DNA of 64,000 bases from Granulicella sp. (GCA_025408425.1 JANXYX010000037.1:26201-90200), one strand, 5' to 3'. Shown: positions 1 to 8,727, numbered from the stretch's first letter. Notes: a model not told the origin generated them from the letters alone. Numbers and translations are program-made.

Positions 1-1
1 G

Positions 2-904
2 GCGGTTGTGGCGGTGGCGCTTGTGCCTGTGATGACGGTTCAGCAGAGCTTTGCGTGGGGTAATGATGGGCATAAGATTATTAATCGGCTTGCGGGGGTG
101 GGGTTGCCGGTGGCTGTGCCGGAGTTTCTGCGGTCTGCTGCGGGGTTGAATGCGCTGGAGTATTACGGGCCGGAACCGGATCGGTGGCGTAATGCGACGG
201 AGCCGGAGTTAAATGCGGCGCAGGCTCCGGAGCACTTTATAAATCTGGAGGAGGCGGATCTATTGGGAGAGCTACCGCGGCGGCGGTATGACTATGTGCG
301 GGCGCTGGCGTATGCGCAGAAGTCGCATCTGGATATGGCACTGACTCCAGAGAAGGTGGGGATGCAGCCGTACGAGACGGTGGAGTTATGGGAGCGGCTG
401 AAGGCTGCGATGCGGGAGTATCGGGGGCTGCAGGCGAAGGGCGAGGATACGAAGCCGGTGGAGTGCGAGATTACTTTTCTGGCGGGATGGCTGGGGCACT
501 ATGTGGCGGATGGGTCGATGCCGCTGCATACGTCGATTCAGTACAACGGATGGATGGGACCGAATCCGAATGGATATACGACGGAGCACCGGATTCACTC
601 GCAGTTTGAGAGCACGTTTGTGACAGCGCATGTGAAGGCGGGGGATGTGGCTCCGCTGATGGGATCGAAGCCGGTGGTGATGGGAGATGTGTTTGTGGAG
701 TATATGGCTTATCTACGGCACTCGAATACGCTTGTGGAGAAGACGTATCAGTTGGAGAAGGCAGGTGGGTTTGGGGGGGCGGGGACGGCTGAGGGGAAGG
801 CGTTTGTGGATGAGCGCCTGGCGGCTGGAGCTACGGAGTTACGAGACATGATCTATACAGCTTGGGTGAGGTCGGCTGATCCGGTACCGGCGTACCGGCC
901 TTGA
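2..904 (+). CDS. S1/P1-type nuclease, secreted, 5' partial
   Basis: Zinc-dependent S1/P1 nuclease (phospholipase C-like fold), which hydrolyses single-stranded nucleic acid outside the cytoplasm. The reading frame is open from base 2, so the true start lies before the window. The visible N-terminus is a hydrophobic signal-peptide remnant ending before AWGNDGH, whose Trp becomes the N-terminal zinc ligand of the mature protein. Other expected ligands are visible in order: the His of WGNDGH, the His of PEHFINLE, His/Asp/His in WLGHYVADGSMPLH, and a His in the TEHRIHSQFE stretch. Length after processing (about 280 residues) suits the family. Family assignment is firm; substrate is not resolved. 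Confidence 0.85.
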   Translation, partial: AVVAVALVPVMTVQQSFAWGNDGHKIINRLAGVGLPVAVPEFLRSAAGLNALEYYGPEPDRWRNATEPELNAAQAPEHFINLEEADLLGELPRRRYDYVRALAYAQKSHLDMALTPEKVGMQPYETVELWERLKAAMREYRGLQAKGEDTKPVECEITFLAGWLGHYVADGSMPLHTSIQYNGWMGPNPNGYTTEHRIHSQFESTFVTAHVKAGDVAPLMGSKPVVMGDVFVEYMAYLRHSNTLVEKTYQLEKAGGFGGAGTAEGKAFVDERLAAGATELRDMIYTAWVRSADPVPAYRP

Positions 905-919
905 GATTGGGCTGGAGAA

Positions 920-1438
920 TCAGGCTTCGGGGATGAGGGGATATTGGTGGTGCTGGACTCGACTGAGAAGGCGGGCAAGAAGTGGAGTGAGCATCAGAGC
1001 GATGATGGGGATGAGGACGACGGCGAGGATAGCCCAGAGGATGAGGGCATGACTCTCCCATAACCAGAGCTGGTGCGCGAGGGCGAAGGGCGTGGAGCGC
1101 GCGGCGTGGAAGAGCTCGTGGGGAGAGAGCGGCATGGGTGGGGTGTGGAAGACTCGACTGCCCAGGCGGATGAACGGGATGACGAGGATGATCTGCAAGG
1201 GATAGGCGAGGTGATTCGTAATCTGCGACGCGACGATGTTGAGGCGGAAGACGAATGCGAGCGCTAGGCAGAGGATGGTTGTGGAGCCGATGAGAGGGTT
1301 GATGCCGATGAGTATGCCGGCGGCGAGGCTCCAGGCGAGCTTTTGAGGGGAGGCTCCGCGTCGCAGGAGAGCAAGGACGGGGAGCGCGATGCGGCGATAG
1401 GCCCAGCCGTGCTGCGGGAGTGTTTGAGTCCGTGTCAC
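920..1438 (-). CDS. DUF2062 membrane protein
   Basis: Small integral membrane protein of 172 residues with a DUF2062 domain. A basic N-terminus is followed by the family's glycine-rich first helix (SLAAGILIGINPLIGS), a second hydrophobic helix, a NHLAYPLQI stretch typical of the family, and two more hydrophobic segments near the C-terminus. No enzymatic residues are evident and the function of the family is not established. It is convergent with the upstream nuclease gene (16 bp between the ends) and divergent from the downstream acyltransferase gene. Confidence 0.75.
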   Translation of the reverse strand: MTRTQTLPQHGWAYRRIALPVLALLRRGASPQKLAWSLAAGILIGINPLIGSTTILCLALAFVFRLNIVASQITNHLAYPLQIILVIPFIRLGSRVFHTPPMPLSPHELFHAARSTPFALAHQLWLWESHALILWAILAVVLIPIIALMLTPLLARLLSRVQHHQYPLIPEA

Positions 1439-1492
1439 TCTCTAGAGGATAGACTGCGAGGATAGTCTGCGGTTGGCAAGTGATGAAGTTGA

Positions 1493-2299
1493 ATGGTGCG
1501 GAGGTTGGGATACGTGAGTTCTTTGCGGTTTTTTCTGCGGTCGGTGGGACGGAGCATTCAGTTGGTGGGGGTGTTTCTGGTGGCAGGGGCTGAATTGGCG
1601 ATGACACGTCCTGCGACGCGGCAGGCGCGTGCGGATTGGCTGCATCGGTTCTGTGCGCGAGCTGTGAAGAAGCTGGGTGTTGAGATTACTGTGATTGGAG
1701 AGTTCCCGGCGCGGGGAGCGGTGATTTCAAACCATCTGAGCTACGTGGATGTTGCAGTATTTGCGGCGCTGCGCCCTTGCGTGTTTGTGTCGAAGTTGGA
1801 GATTAAGGACTGGCCGGTAGTGGGGTGGATGACGACGATGTCTGGAACGGTGTACGTGGAACGGGGGCATGGTGGGTCGGCGGTGCGGGCCAGAGGCAGG
1901 ATGCAGGCAGCGATGGATGAGGGGCTGCCGGTGGTGTTCTTTCCCGAGGGGACTACGACGAATGGAAAGACTATGTTGAAGTTCCGTTCCGGACTGCTGG
2001 GGCAAGTGACGGATGTGGGTGCACCTGTAACGGCTGCCTATTTGCAGTACTCGCTGGGTGAAGGGAATGAGGCTGGAGTGAGTGTGGAAGATGATGTTTG
2101 CTATTGGGGGGAGCAACCGATGTGGCCGCATGTATTTCGTTTTCTGGGGCTCAGAAACGTGCGGGCGGAGGTACGGTTTGCTGAGAGGCCGATAGAGTTT
2201 TCGAGTGACTTGTTGCACCGGAAACATGCGGCGGTGGAGGCCAGGCTGGCGGTGATGGAGTTGGCGGCTGGGCAGTTGGCGGAGGAAGTGCACCATTAA
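1493..2299 (+). CDS. 1-acyl-sn-glycerol-3-phosphate acyltransferase family protein (PlsC-like)
   Basis: Lysophospholipid acyltransferase of the PlsC/LPLAT family, 268 residues. The catalytic HX4D box is His81 to Asp86 (NHLSYVD), and the phosphate-binding motif FFPEGTTT is at about residues 149-156. A hydrophobic N-terminal stretch (about 15-35) suggests attachment to the inner membrane. It lies about 100 bp upstream of an OlsB-like acyltransferase and a second PlsC paralogue on the same strand, so it may act in ornithine-lipid or phosphatidic-acid synthesis. Which acceptor it uses cannot be told from sequence. Confidence 0.88.
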   Translation: MVRRLGYVSSLRFFLRSVGRSIQLVGVFLVAGAELAMTRPATRQARADWLHRFCARAVKKLGVEITVIGEFPARGAVISNHLSYVDVAVFAALRPCVFVSKLEIKDWPVVGWMTTMSGTVYVERGHGGSAVRARGRMQAAMDEGLPVVFFPEGTTTNGKTMLKFRSGLLGQVTDVGAPVTAAYLQYSLGEGNEAGVSVEDDVCYWGEQPMWPHVFRFLGLRNVRAEVRFAERPIEFSSDLLHRKHAAVEARLAVMELAAGQLAEEVHH

Positions 2300-2399
2300 C
2301 TGATTCAACTAATCTTCATCGTACGTACAACTGGTATTAGAGAAGAGACGGCAGAGTGAGAGACGCAACCTCAGATATTGAACGGCATGAGGAGAGTCG

Positions 2400-3224
2400 A
2401 TGCTCGCTGCAATTGAGTCGCAGTCACTTGTACTGGTACCCGACGTCAATGTTTATTGTGAGTTGCCGAATCGGCTGCCTTCAAAGAAAGATATCCGGCT
2501 TGAGGCAGGCCTTTACGTCGCACGACTTGCAGTAACGGAGGCAGAGCGACTGGCAGCTTATCGGCTGCGGTTTCTGGTCTTCAACCTGGAGATGAACGAG
2601 GGGTTGGAGTCGTCGTATGCGGATGGTTACGATACGGACCGCTTCGACGATGTTTGCGACCACCTGATTGTGGAAGATGCGTCGACGGGCAAGATTGTCG
2701 GGACGTACCGGATCCAGATGGGAGACGTGGCAGAGCGGCATTTTGGCTACTACAGCGAGCAGGAGTTCTGCTTTGCACCGTATGAGGCGATGCGCAGCCA
2801 GATTGTAGAACTGGGTCGCGCTTGCATCCATCGGGAGCATCGTTCACAGGAGGTGCTGCACCTGCTGTGGCGTGGGATTGCGCGATATGCTCTGGTGAAT
2901 GGCGGGCGTTACATGATGGGCTGCTGTTCGCTGACTTCACAGAATCCGGAGATGGGACATGCGGTGTACCGCTCATTGAAGAGTTCCATGGTGGAGGCGG
3001 AGTTGGAGACGCAGCCTACTGCACCGTTCCGGATGCCGGCGGTGGTTGGGATGATTGAGGACATGCGTGCGCCAAAACTGCTGCGAGCGTACCTGACGAT
3101 TGGGGCGAAGGTATGCGGTGAGCCGGCGATTGATCGGGAGTTCAAGACGATCGTTTTTTTGACGATTCTCGATCTGCAGACGCTGCATCCACGGATGGCG
3201 ACACGGTTTCTTGAGGGGTGCTGA
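2400..3224 (+). CDS. GNAT-fold N-acyltransferase, OlsB-like (ornithine lipid synthesis)
   Basis: Acyl-ACP-dependent N-acyltransferase of the OlsB/hemolysin-like group, 274 residues. In the family, OlsB joins a 3-hydroxyacyl chain to the alpha-amino group of ornithine to make lyso-ornithine lipid. Visible family features are the ERLAAYRLRFLVFNLEM segment near residue 50, the YDTDRFDDVCDHLIV block, the GTYRIQ strand, the ELGRACIHREHR segment and the YMMGCCSLT segment. The 3' end overlaps the next gene by 14 bp, which encodes an O-acyltransferase of the OlsA type, so the two steps of ornithine-lipid synthesis appear coupled. An N-acyl amino-acid synthase with another amino acid as substrate is the main alternative. 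Confidence 0.78.
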   Translation: MLAAIESQSLVLVPDVNVYCELPNRLPSKKDIRLEAGLYVARLAVTEAERLAAYRLRFLVFNLEMNEGLESSYADGYDTDRFDDVCDHLIVEDASTGKIVGTYRIQMGDVAERHFGYYSEQEFCFAPYEAMRSQIVELGRACIHREHRSQEVLHLLWRGIARYALVNGGRYMMGCCSLTSQNPEMGHAVYRSLKSSMVEAELETQPTAPFRMPAVVGMIEDMRAPKLLRAYLTIGAKVCGEPAIDREFKTIVFLTILDLQTLHPRMATRFLEGC

Positions 3225-4101
3225 GCTGACGGCAGGACGTGCGCTGCGAGCGGTGTGGAGGGGGTTGCTGCTGCTGGCGTTGCTGGCGGCGGCTACGGTG
3301 GATGGACGCCTGCGAAGGCCTACTGTGGGCAGGGAAGGCGCGATCTGGATTCATGGGTGGTGCCGACGTATTGTGCGGTGGATGGGAGTTGGCCTGAGGG
3401 TCGAGGGCGCGCTGCCGAGGGGTGGCGTAGTAGTGTGTAACCATTTAAGTTACCTTGATATTTTAATGTTCAGTGCGATAACGCCGTTTGTGATGGTGGC
3501 GAAGACTGAGGTGCGTCGCTGGCCTCTATTGGGATGGCTGACGGCGCAGGCGGGGACTGTCTATGTAGAGCGGGGCGGTGGGCCTGCTACGTATCCGGGG
3601 GTGAATGCTGCTATGGCGGAGGCCTACCGGAGGGGATTGCCAGTGCTGTTCTTTCCGGAGGGAACTACTACGGATGGGCTGTATCCGGAAGGTGGGGTGA
3701 TGCCGTTTCGTCGGGGGCTGTTTCACTCGGTGCTCAAGGATGAGGTTCCGCTGAGTGTTGCGGCGCTGCGGTACTCCCTGGACGAGGGTAATGGTACGGC
3801 GACAGTTGCGAATGACGTTTGCTGGTGGGGGGATACGTTGTTCGCGCCGCATATATTTGCGTTTCTTGGATTACGGGGTGTACGGGCGGTGGTGCGGTTT
3901 GGAGCCGAGATTGCAACTCGGGACGATCGGTGGGTCTTGTCTGAGGGGGCGCGGGCGGCGGTGTCTGCGATGTATCGGGAACTAGCCGGAGAGGGGAGTG
4001 TATTGCCTGAGCCTGAGCATCCTGCGATGCATTGGATAAGGGAGCGCCGGGGGGAGGCTGTGGTGTCCAGGGCTATCAGGAGGTTGCGATTTGTGGAATG
4101 A
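3211..4101 (+). CDS. Lysophospholipid acyltransferase, OlsA/PlsC-like
   Basis: Second PlsC-family O-acyltransferase of the cluster, 296 residues. The HX4D motif is His78 to Asp83 (NHLSYLD) and FFPEGTTT starts near residue 147. The hydrophobic N-terminal helix (about 18-30) would anchor it in the inner membrane. Next to an OlsB-like gene the likely role is esterifying the 3-hydroxyl of lyso-ornithine lipid (OlsA activity). It is clearly paralogous to the gene at 1493-2299. The start is uncertain: TTG at 3211 overlaps the upstream gene, and GTG at 3253 is the next in-frame choice. Its 3' end overlaps the convergent pnp gene by 26 bp. Confidence 0.82.
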   Translation: MRGAELTAGRALRAVWRGLLLLALLAAATVDGRLRRPTVGREGAIWIHGWCRRIVRWMGVGLRVEGALPRGGVVVCNHLSYLDILMFSAITPFVMVAKTEVRRWPLLGWLTAQAGTVYVERGGGPATYPGVNAAMAEAYRRGLPVLFFPEGTTTDGLYPEGGVMPFRRGLFHSVLKDEVPLSVAALRYSLDEGNGTATVANDVCWWGDTLFAPHIFAFLGLRGVRAVVRFGAEIATRDDRWVLSEGARAAVSAMYRELAGEGSVLPEPEHPAMHWIRERRGEAVVSRAIRRLRFVE

Positions 4102-4924
4102 GGGCGGTAAGGAGTGTGGTGAACTGGCGTTCGACGCGGCGGCCAATCTCGATGACATCCTCGTGGTGGATGATTTCGTTGGTGACTCCGGCGGCCATGT
4201 TGGTGACGAGAGAGAGGCCCAGGACTTCGATGCCCATGTGGCGGGCGACGATGACCTCGTGGACGGTGGACATACCGACCAGGTCGGCTCCGAGGGTGCG
4301 GAAGGCACGGATCTCGGCAGGGGTTTCGAAGCTGGGGCCGAGGACGGCGAGGTAGACGCCTTCCGTGAGTGTGAAACCTTGTCTGGCGGCTTCGTCGATA
4401 GCGAGGGTGCGTAGCGCGGGGGAGTAGGCGGTGGACATGTCGAAGAAGCGCTCACCTGTGCTGGGTTTGATGGCGAAGCGTGGTTCGTTGGGACCCAGGG
4501 CGGCGTTTGAGCCGGTGAGGTTGATGTGGTCGGAGATGGCGACGAGGGAGCCTTGGGGGATGTTGGGGCGGATGCCGCCGGCGGCGTTAGTGACGATGAG
4601 GGTGGTGCAGCCAAGGAGGCCAAGAACGCGGGTGGGGAAGGTGACGGCAGAGAGAGGGTAGCCCTCGTAGGCGTGGACTCGGCCTTGCATGACGGCTACG
4701 GGGACTCCGGCGATGTGGCCGAGGACGAGTTGGCCGGAGTGGCCGACGACGGTGGACTGGGGGAAGTGGGGAATATCGGAGTAAGGAATGGTGGTTGGTT
4801 CCGAGACCTGGGAGGCGAAGTTGCCGAGGCCAGAGCCGAGGATGATGCCGAGGCGAGGGGTGGGGGGAGTCTTGCTGCGGATGAAGTTGGCTGCGGATTG
4901 TGCTTTGGCGTAGAGATCGGTCAT
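4076..4924 (-). CDS. Purine-nucleoside phosphorylase
   Basis: Trimeric-type purine-nucleoside phosphorylase (PNP-I/MTAP superfamily), which splits purine nucleosides with phosphate to base and ribose-1-phosphate. It is 282 residues, normal for the family. Phosphate-binding elements are visible as ILGSGLG and VVGHSGQ, followed by the family stretch QGRVHAYEGYPL and the base-binding TNAAGG. A GADLVGMSTVHEVIVARHMG block matches the ribose and base pocket. It lies 15 bp downstream of a NupC-type nucleoside permease gene on the same strand, so import and phosphorolysis are probably co-transcribed. Confidence 0.92.
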   Translation of the reverse strand: MTDLYAKAQSAANFIRSKTPPTPRLGIILGSGLGNFASQVSEPTTIPYSDIPHFPQSTVVGHSGQLVLGHIAGVPVAVMQGRVHAYEGYPLSAVTFPTRVLGLLGCTTLIVTNAAGGIRPNIPQGSLVAISDHINLTGSNAALGPNEPRFAIKPSTGERFFDMSTAYSPALRTLAIDEAARQGFTLTEGVYLAVLGPSFETPAEIRAFRTLGADLVGMSTVHEVIVARHMGIEVLGLSLVTNMAAGVTNEIIHHEDVIEIGRRVERQFTTLLTALIPQIATS

Positions 4925-4939
4925 GTTTGTCTTTTGAGG

Positions 4940-6178
4940 TTACTTGAGAAGCATGGAGACGATGCTGGCGGACATGAGGTTGGCCATGGTTCCGGCGAGC
5001 ATGGCGCGGAGGCCGAGGCGTGCGAGGTCGTTGCGGCGGTTGGGAACGAGGGCGCCGATGCCGCCGATCTGCATGCCGATGCTGCTGAGATTTGCGAATC
5101 CGCAGAGGGCGAAGGTGGCGATAGAGAAGGTGCGGGGGGCGAGCATCTTTTTTTGCAGGCCTAGTTGGGTGTAAGCGACGAACTCGTTGAGGACGGCGCG
5201 GGTGCCGAGGAGGTTTCCAATGGCGGGTGCCTCGTTCCAGGGGATGCCGATGAGCCAGGCGATGGGTGCTCCGAAGAAGCCGAGGACGGCGTTGAGGGAG
5301 TGGGGGAAGCGGATGTGACCGTGGGCCCAGGTGAAGTTGGAGATGCCGAGCATGGTGGCGTTGAGGAGGCCGACGAGAGCGAGGAAACTGATGAGCATGA
5401 TGGCGACGTTGAAGGCGAGCTGGCCTCCGTCGTAGGTGCCGCGGGCGATGGCGGCGATGAAGTTGTCGTTTTTGTGTTCTTCGTTGGGGGGCATGACGAC
5501 TGTGCCGGCGGTAGCGGGAACTTCGGTTTCGGGCACGAGCATCTTGGCTACGAGGATTGTGCCGGGGGCGGTCATGATGACGGCGGAGAGGAGGTCCTGG
5601 GCATTGATGCCGAAGCTGATGTAGGCGGCCATGATGCCGCCTGAGACGTGGGCCATGCCGGAGGTCATGATGGTCATGAGTTCGGAGTTGGTGGCTCCTG
5701 CGAGGAATGGCCGGATGGTGAGGGGGGCTTCGGTCTGTCCCATGAAGATGCTGGCGGCGACGTTGGTGGACTCGGCACCGCTAGTGCCCATGGTGCGCTG
5801 CATGATCCATGCGACGACTCGGATGACCTGTTGCATGAAGCCGATGTGGTAGAAGATGGCGAAGAAAGCAGAGATAAAGATGATGGTGGGGAGGACGGCG
5901 AAGGCAAAGATGGCGAGGGGGTTGCCGGGGGTGCCGAGTGGGCCGAAGACCATGGAGGAGCCCTCGACGGAGTGGCCGAGGAGTGCGGTGACGGCCTGAC
6001 TGGCGGTGTGGAGGATGGTCTGGCCGTAGGTCCACTTGATGACGAGGACTGCGAAGACGATCTGGAGGCCGAGACCCCAGGCTACGGTGCGCCACTTGAT
6101 GGCGCGGCGGTTGGTGGAGAGCGCGTAGGCGAGACAGAGGAAGGTTATGAGTCCGAGAAGTCCTGTGAATCGGGCCAA
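4940..6178 (-). CDS. Concentrative nucleoside transporter, NupC family
   Basis: Proton- or sodium-coupled nucleoside symporter of the CNT (NupC) family, inner membrane, 412 residues, the typical length. Hydrophobic segments cover most of the protein. Family landmarks are GQTEAPLTIRPFL (nucleoside-binding helix hairpin 1), the MTSGMAHVSGGIMAAYI stretch, and near the C-terminus NEFVAYTQL followed by CGFANLSSIGMQIGGIGALVP. It is the first gene of a two-gene unit with pnp and lies upstream of a separate cdd-deoA pair, so this region is devoted to nucleoside uptake and salvage. Confidence 0.92.
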   Translation of the reverse strand: MARFTGLLGLITFLCLAYALSTNRRAIKWRTVAWGLGLQIVFAVLVIKWTYGQTILHTASQAVTALLGHSVEGSSMVFGPLGTPGNPLAIFAFAVLPTIIFISAFFAIFYHIGFMQQVIRVVAWIMQRTMGTSGAESTNVAASIFMGQTEAPLTIRPFLAGATNSELMTIMTSGMAHVSGGIMAAYISFGINAQDLLSAVIMTAPGTILVAKMLVPETEVPATAGTVVMPPNEEHKNDNFIAAIARGTYDGGQLAFNVAIMLISFLALVGLLNATMLGISNFTWAHGHIRFPHSLNAVLGFFGAPIAWLIGIPWNEAPAIGNLLGTRAVLNEFVAYTQLGLQKKMLAPRTFSIATFALCGFANLSSIGMQIGGIGALVPNRRNDLARLGLRAMLAGTMANLMSASIVSMLLK

Positions 6179-6288
6179 TGCGTGGTCTCCAGCCGAGGAT
6201 ATTTTTGGGTGTTATGGGGAGTGTACTGGAGAGTGGGGACGGGGGATAGAGAAAGACCGCGTGGATGCGGGTTTGAGGGCGCGTGGTA

Positions 6289-6723
6289 CTAAGCGGAGAG
6301 CTGGACGAGCTGCTTGAGGGCGGGCATGGTGGCGAGATCCGCAAGAGTGAACTTGTCCATGTGGACGAAGAACGCGTTGTAGCCCTCATCCAAGGCATGT
6401 TTGAGCAGGCAGTCGAAGCGCAAGGGACAGGGCTGGGTGAAGCAATCGATTACGGATTTTCCGGGTTCGGTGATACGTAGAACTTCTCCGATGCCGATTG
6501 ACTCGGGAGAGCGGGCGAGGCGCAGTCCACCGCCCTTTCCCTTGGTGGTGACGATCAAGCCGTGCTGGGCGAGTTGATAGACGACCTTGACCATGTGGGT
6601 ATAGGGGACTTGGAAGAGCGTAGACGTAGCGCGAGCCGTGACGGTTGCATCCAGAGGATGGTCACGGCTCGCGAGGTACAGCAAGAGACGCAGACTGATG
6701 TCGGAAAAGCGTGTGAGTTGCAT
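6289..6723 (-). CDS. nsrR: NsrR, nitric-oxide-sensing Rrf2-family repressor
   Basis: Rrf2-family iron-sulfur transcriptional repressor, 144 residues. The N-terminus MQLTRFSDISLRLLLYLAS and the winged-helix stretch ending TTKGKGGGLRLAR match NsrR. Three cysteines, Cys94, Cys99 and Cys105 (CFTQPC, then five residues and Cys), have the same spacing as the cluster ligands of E. coli NsrR (91/96/102). The gene follows a single-domain globin gene by 68 bp on the same strand, and a NsrR-type operator lies upstream of that globin. The pair is therefore a self-contained NO-response module: NO destroys the cluster and de-repression raises globin and probably nsrR itself. Confidence 0.9.
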   Translation of the reverse strand: MQLTRFSDISLRLLLYLASRDHPLDATVTARATSTLFQVPYTHMVKVVYQLAQHGLIVTTKGKGGGLRLARSPESIGIGEVLRITEPGKSVIDCFTQPCPLRFDCLLKHALDEGYNAFFVHMDKFTLADLATMPALKQLVQLSA

Positions 6724-6791
6724 AGTTGAAGGAAGATGCCCTTGGGCTATTATCCAGCCTTTTGCGATCTTCGAGCTAAAGCTAAAAGGGG

Positions 6792-7241
6792 CTAGACGGC
6801 TGCAGGCTCCAGTTGTTCGGCGTAGATGGCCTTTTCGCGGCCGATGAGGATGTCTGCCAACTGGCCGTAGGCAGCGGCCCAGGCGTCGAGGATCTCGGGG
6901 GTAGCGGCTTCTCCGAGGACGGTTTTGATGGCGCCGAGCAGATGTTTGCCGACGATAGGGTACTGCTCGGGGAGGACATTTACGTCGACGTGACGGTAGG
7001 CGATCTTGTCGACGCCTGCGGTGAGTTGGTCGAGCCGGTCGATGTTGGCGGCGTAGGCGAGAATGGCGCCGGCGAGTCGGCGGGACTGTGAGCCATCTTT
7101 CTGGGCTTCGGGGTCGAACTGGGCTTTGAGCTCGGGGTGTTCGGTGAGCATCTGCTCATAGAAGACCCTTGTGATTTCCAGGCCATGTTTCTGCAGGACG
7201 GGGACGGTGGCTTTAACGATTTGCATTTGATTCGTTAGCAT
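6792..7241 (-). CDS. Single-domain bacterial haemoglobin (flavohaemoglobin-type globin domain)
   Basis: Haem-binding globin of 149 residues closely resembling the N-terminal domain of flavohaemoglobin Hmp but without the FAD/NAD reductase part. Key positions can be matched: Tyr28 (B10), Gln52 (E7) in the KDGSQSRRL stretch, proximal His84 (F8) in AYRHVDV, and the PEQYPIVGKHLL helix. Proteins of this type oxidise NO to nitrate when a separate reductase supplies electrons; that reductase is not in the window. The start is supported by a GAGG ribosome-binding site five bases upstream, and an NsrR operator lies 18-40 bases before the ATG. It is the first gene of a globin-nsrR unit. Confidence 0.9.
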   Translation of the reverse strand: MLTNQMQIVKATVPVLQKHGLEITRVFYEQMLTEHPELKAQFDPEAQKDGSQSRRLAGAILAYAANIDRLDQLTAGVDKIAYRHVDVNVLPEQYPIVGKHLLGAIKTVLGEAATPEILDAWAAAYGQLADILIGREKAIYAEQLEPAAV

Positions 7242-7258
7242 GAATACCTCATGCCTTG

Positions 7259-7281
7259 AATATACATTTCAAATACATATT
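7259..7281 (-). promoter_or_regulatory. Predicted NsrR operator
   Basis: A 23-bp inverted repeat with 11-1-11 geometry. On the minus strand the half-sites are AATATGTATTT and AAATGTATATT around a central G; 9 of 11 positions are symmetrical. This is the layout of the enterobacterial NsrR operator (AAnATGnnTTT-n-AAAnnCATnTT). It ends 18 bases upstream of the globin start, where bound repressor would block the promoter. Confidence 0.8.
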
Positions 7282-7339
7282 ATGTTGTGGATTTCTGCTG
7301 GGATGAGAAAACTGCTGTCTGAGTGTCGCGGGCTTGGAG

Positions 7340-8725
7340 CTAGTTTGCGGTGATGACTTCGCGAATGAGGGATTGGACGGTGGGTGGGTTTGGGGTGATT
7401 TTGAGGGTGTAGCGGAGCATTTCGTAGGGTTCTGCGAGAAGGGACTCGTCTTCGGCAAAGAGGGTAATGAGGGGTTGGTGGGGCTCTACTTTATCGCCTA
7501 GTTTGAGGTGCACCTCAATGCCGGCGTGGGCACTGACGGGGTCTCCGGGTTTGGCGCGGCCGGCTCCGAGGCGCTGGACAGCCCAGCCTACTTCGGTGCA
7601 ATCCATAGAGCTGAGGTAGCCGGCGGTTTCGGCCTTGAGGGTGCGGGTGGCGGTGGGTTTGTGGAATGTGGCGGGGTTGGCTTCGCCGGCGAAGAGGGTG
7701 ATGTCGCCGCCCTGGGCTTGCACGATTTTGAGGAAGGCTTGGAAGGCTTTGCCGGAGAGGAGGATCTCGTTGGCGAGGGCTGCGCCTGCTTCGGGAGAGT
7801 CGGCGTGGCCGGCGAGGTGGAGCATCCAGCCAGAGAGGATATTGGTGAGGGCGATGAGGTCGGCGGACATGGGGTGGCGATGCTGCTTCATGATGTCGAC
7901 GCACTCCCACACTTCGACCCAGTTGCCGGAGAAGCGGCCAAGGGGTTGGTCCATGCTGGTGAGGAGCGCGACGGTGCGGGTGCCGGCGAGGGTGCCGGTC
8001 TGGACCATGAGGCTGGCGAGGTGTTTGGAGTCTTCGTAAACCTTCATGAAGGCTCCGCTGCCGGTTTTGACGTCGAGGACGAGGGCGTTGAGGGACTCTG
8101 CGAGCTTCTTACTCATGATGCTTGCGGTGATGAGGTTGGGAGACTCGATGGTGCCGATGTGGTCGCGGAGCGCGTAGAGAATGCGGTCGGCGGGGACCAG
8201 GGTTGGGGTCTGGCCGATGAGGGAGGCGCCGCAGGATTTGAGGGTGTCGAAAAACTGCTGGAGGGAGAGTTGGGTGTTGAAGCCGGGGATGGTTTCGAGC
8301 TTGTCTAAAGTCCCTCCCGTGTGTCCCAGGCTGCGACCCGAGATCATGGGGACGCAGATGCCTGGGATGCCTGCGGGAGTGGGAGCGGCCAGGCCAGCGG
8401 CGGCGAGGATGGGAGCGATGAGAAGGGAGGTTTTGTCGCCGACGCCGCCGGTTGAGTGCTTGTCGATGGTGAAGGTGTGGAGTGGAGTGGCGTCGAAGAC
8501 CTCTCCGGAGAAGCGCATGGCGGTGGTGAGGGCGGCGAGTTCTTGCGGGGTGAGGCCGCGGAGGAAGATGGCCATGAGGAGCGCGGAGGTCTGGCTGTCG
8601 GTGATGGAGTGATCAACGACGCTGCGGATGAAGTGCTGGATTTCGGCGTCGGAGAGGGTAAGGCCGTCGCGCTTGTGGCGGATGATGTCGATGATGTGGA
8701 GGGGAGCCTGGGGTAGCTGGGTCAT
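7340..8725 (-). CDS. deoA: Thymidine / pyrimidine-nucleoside phosphorylase
   Basis: Pyrimidine-nucleoside phosphorylase, 461 residues, which converts thymidine, deoxyuridine or uridine plus phosphate to base and sugar-1-phosphate. The N-terminal alpha domain (LSDAEIQHFI, LLMAIFLRGL) is followed by the phosphate-binding KHSTGGVGDKTSL and the VPMISGRSLGHTGGTLDKLE block, then SIMSKKLAESLNALVLDVKTGSGAFM. The C-terminal domain ends with GDKVEPHQPLITLFA. I place the start at the ATG at 8725, two bases after the cdd stop codon; the open frame continues upstream to 9004 but that part is antisense noise across cdd. Translational coupling to cdd is likely. Confidence 0.9.
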   Translation of the reverse strand: MTQLPQAPLHIIDIIRHKRDGLTLSDAEIQHFIRSVVDHSITDSQTSALLMAIFLRGLTPQELAALTTAMRFSGEVFDATPLHTFTIDKHSTGGVGDKTSLLIAPILAAAGLAAPTPAGIPGICVPMISGRSLGHTGGTLDKLETIPGFNTQLSLQQFFDTLKSCGASLIGQTPTLVPADRILYALRDHIGTIESPNLITASIMSKKLAESLNALVLDVKTGSGAFMKVYEDSKHLASLMVQTGTLAGTRTVALLTSMDQPLGRFSGNWVEVWECVDIMKQHRHPMSADLIALTNILSGWMLHLAGHADSPEAGAALANEILLSGKAFQAFLKIVQAQGGDITLFAGEANPATFHKPTATRTLKAETAGYLSSMDCTEVGWAVQRLGAGRAKPGDPVSAHAGIEVHLKLGDKVEPHQPLITLFAEDESLLAEPYEMLRYTLKITPNPPTVQSLIREVITAN

Positions 8726-8727
8726 AG

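Noticed and set aside
4526..5644. Long acidic Gly/Asp-rich plus-strand frames opposite pnp and nupC
   Set aside because: Typical antisense shadows of GC-rich coding DNA with no domain content.
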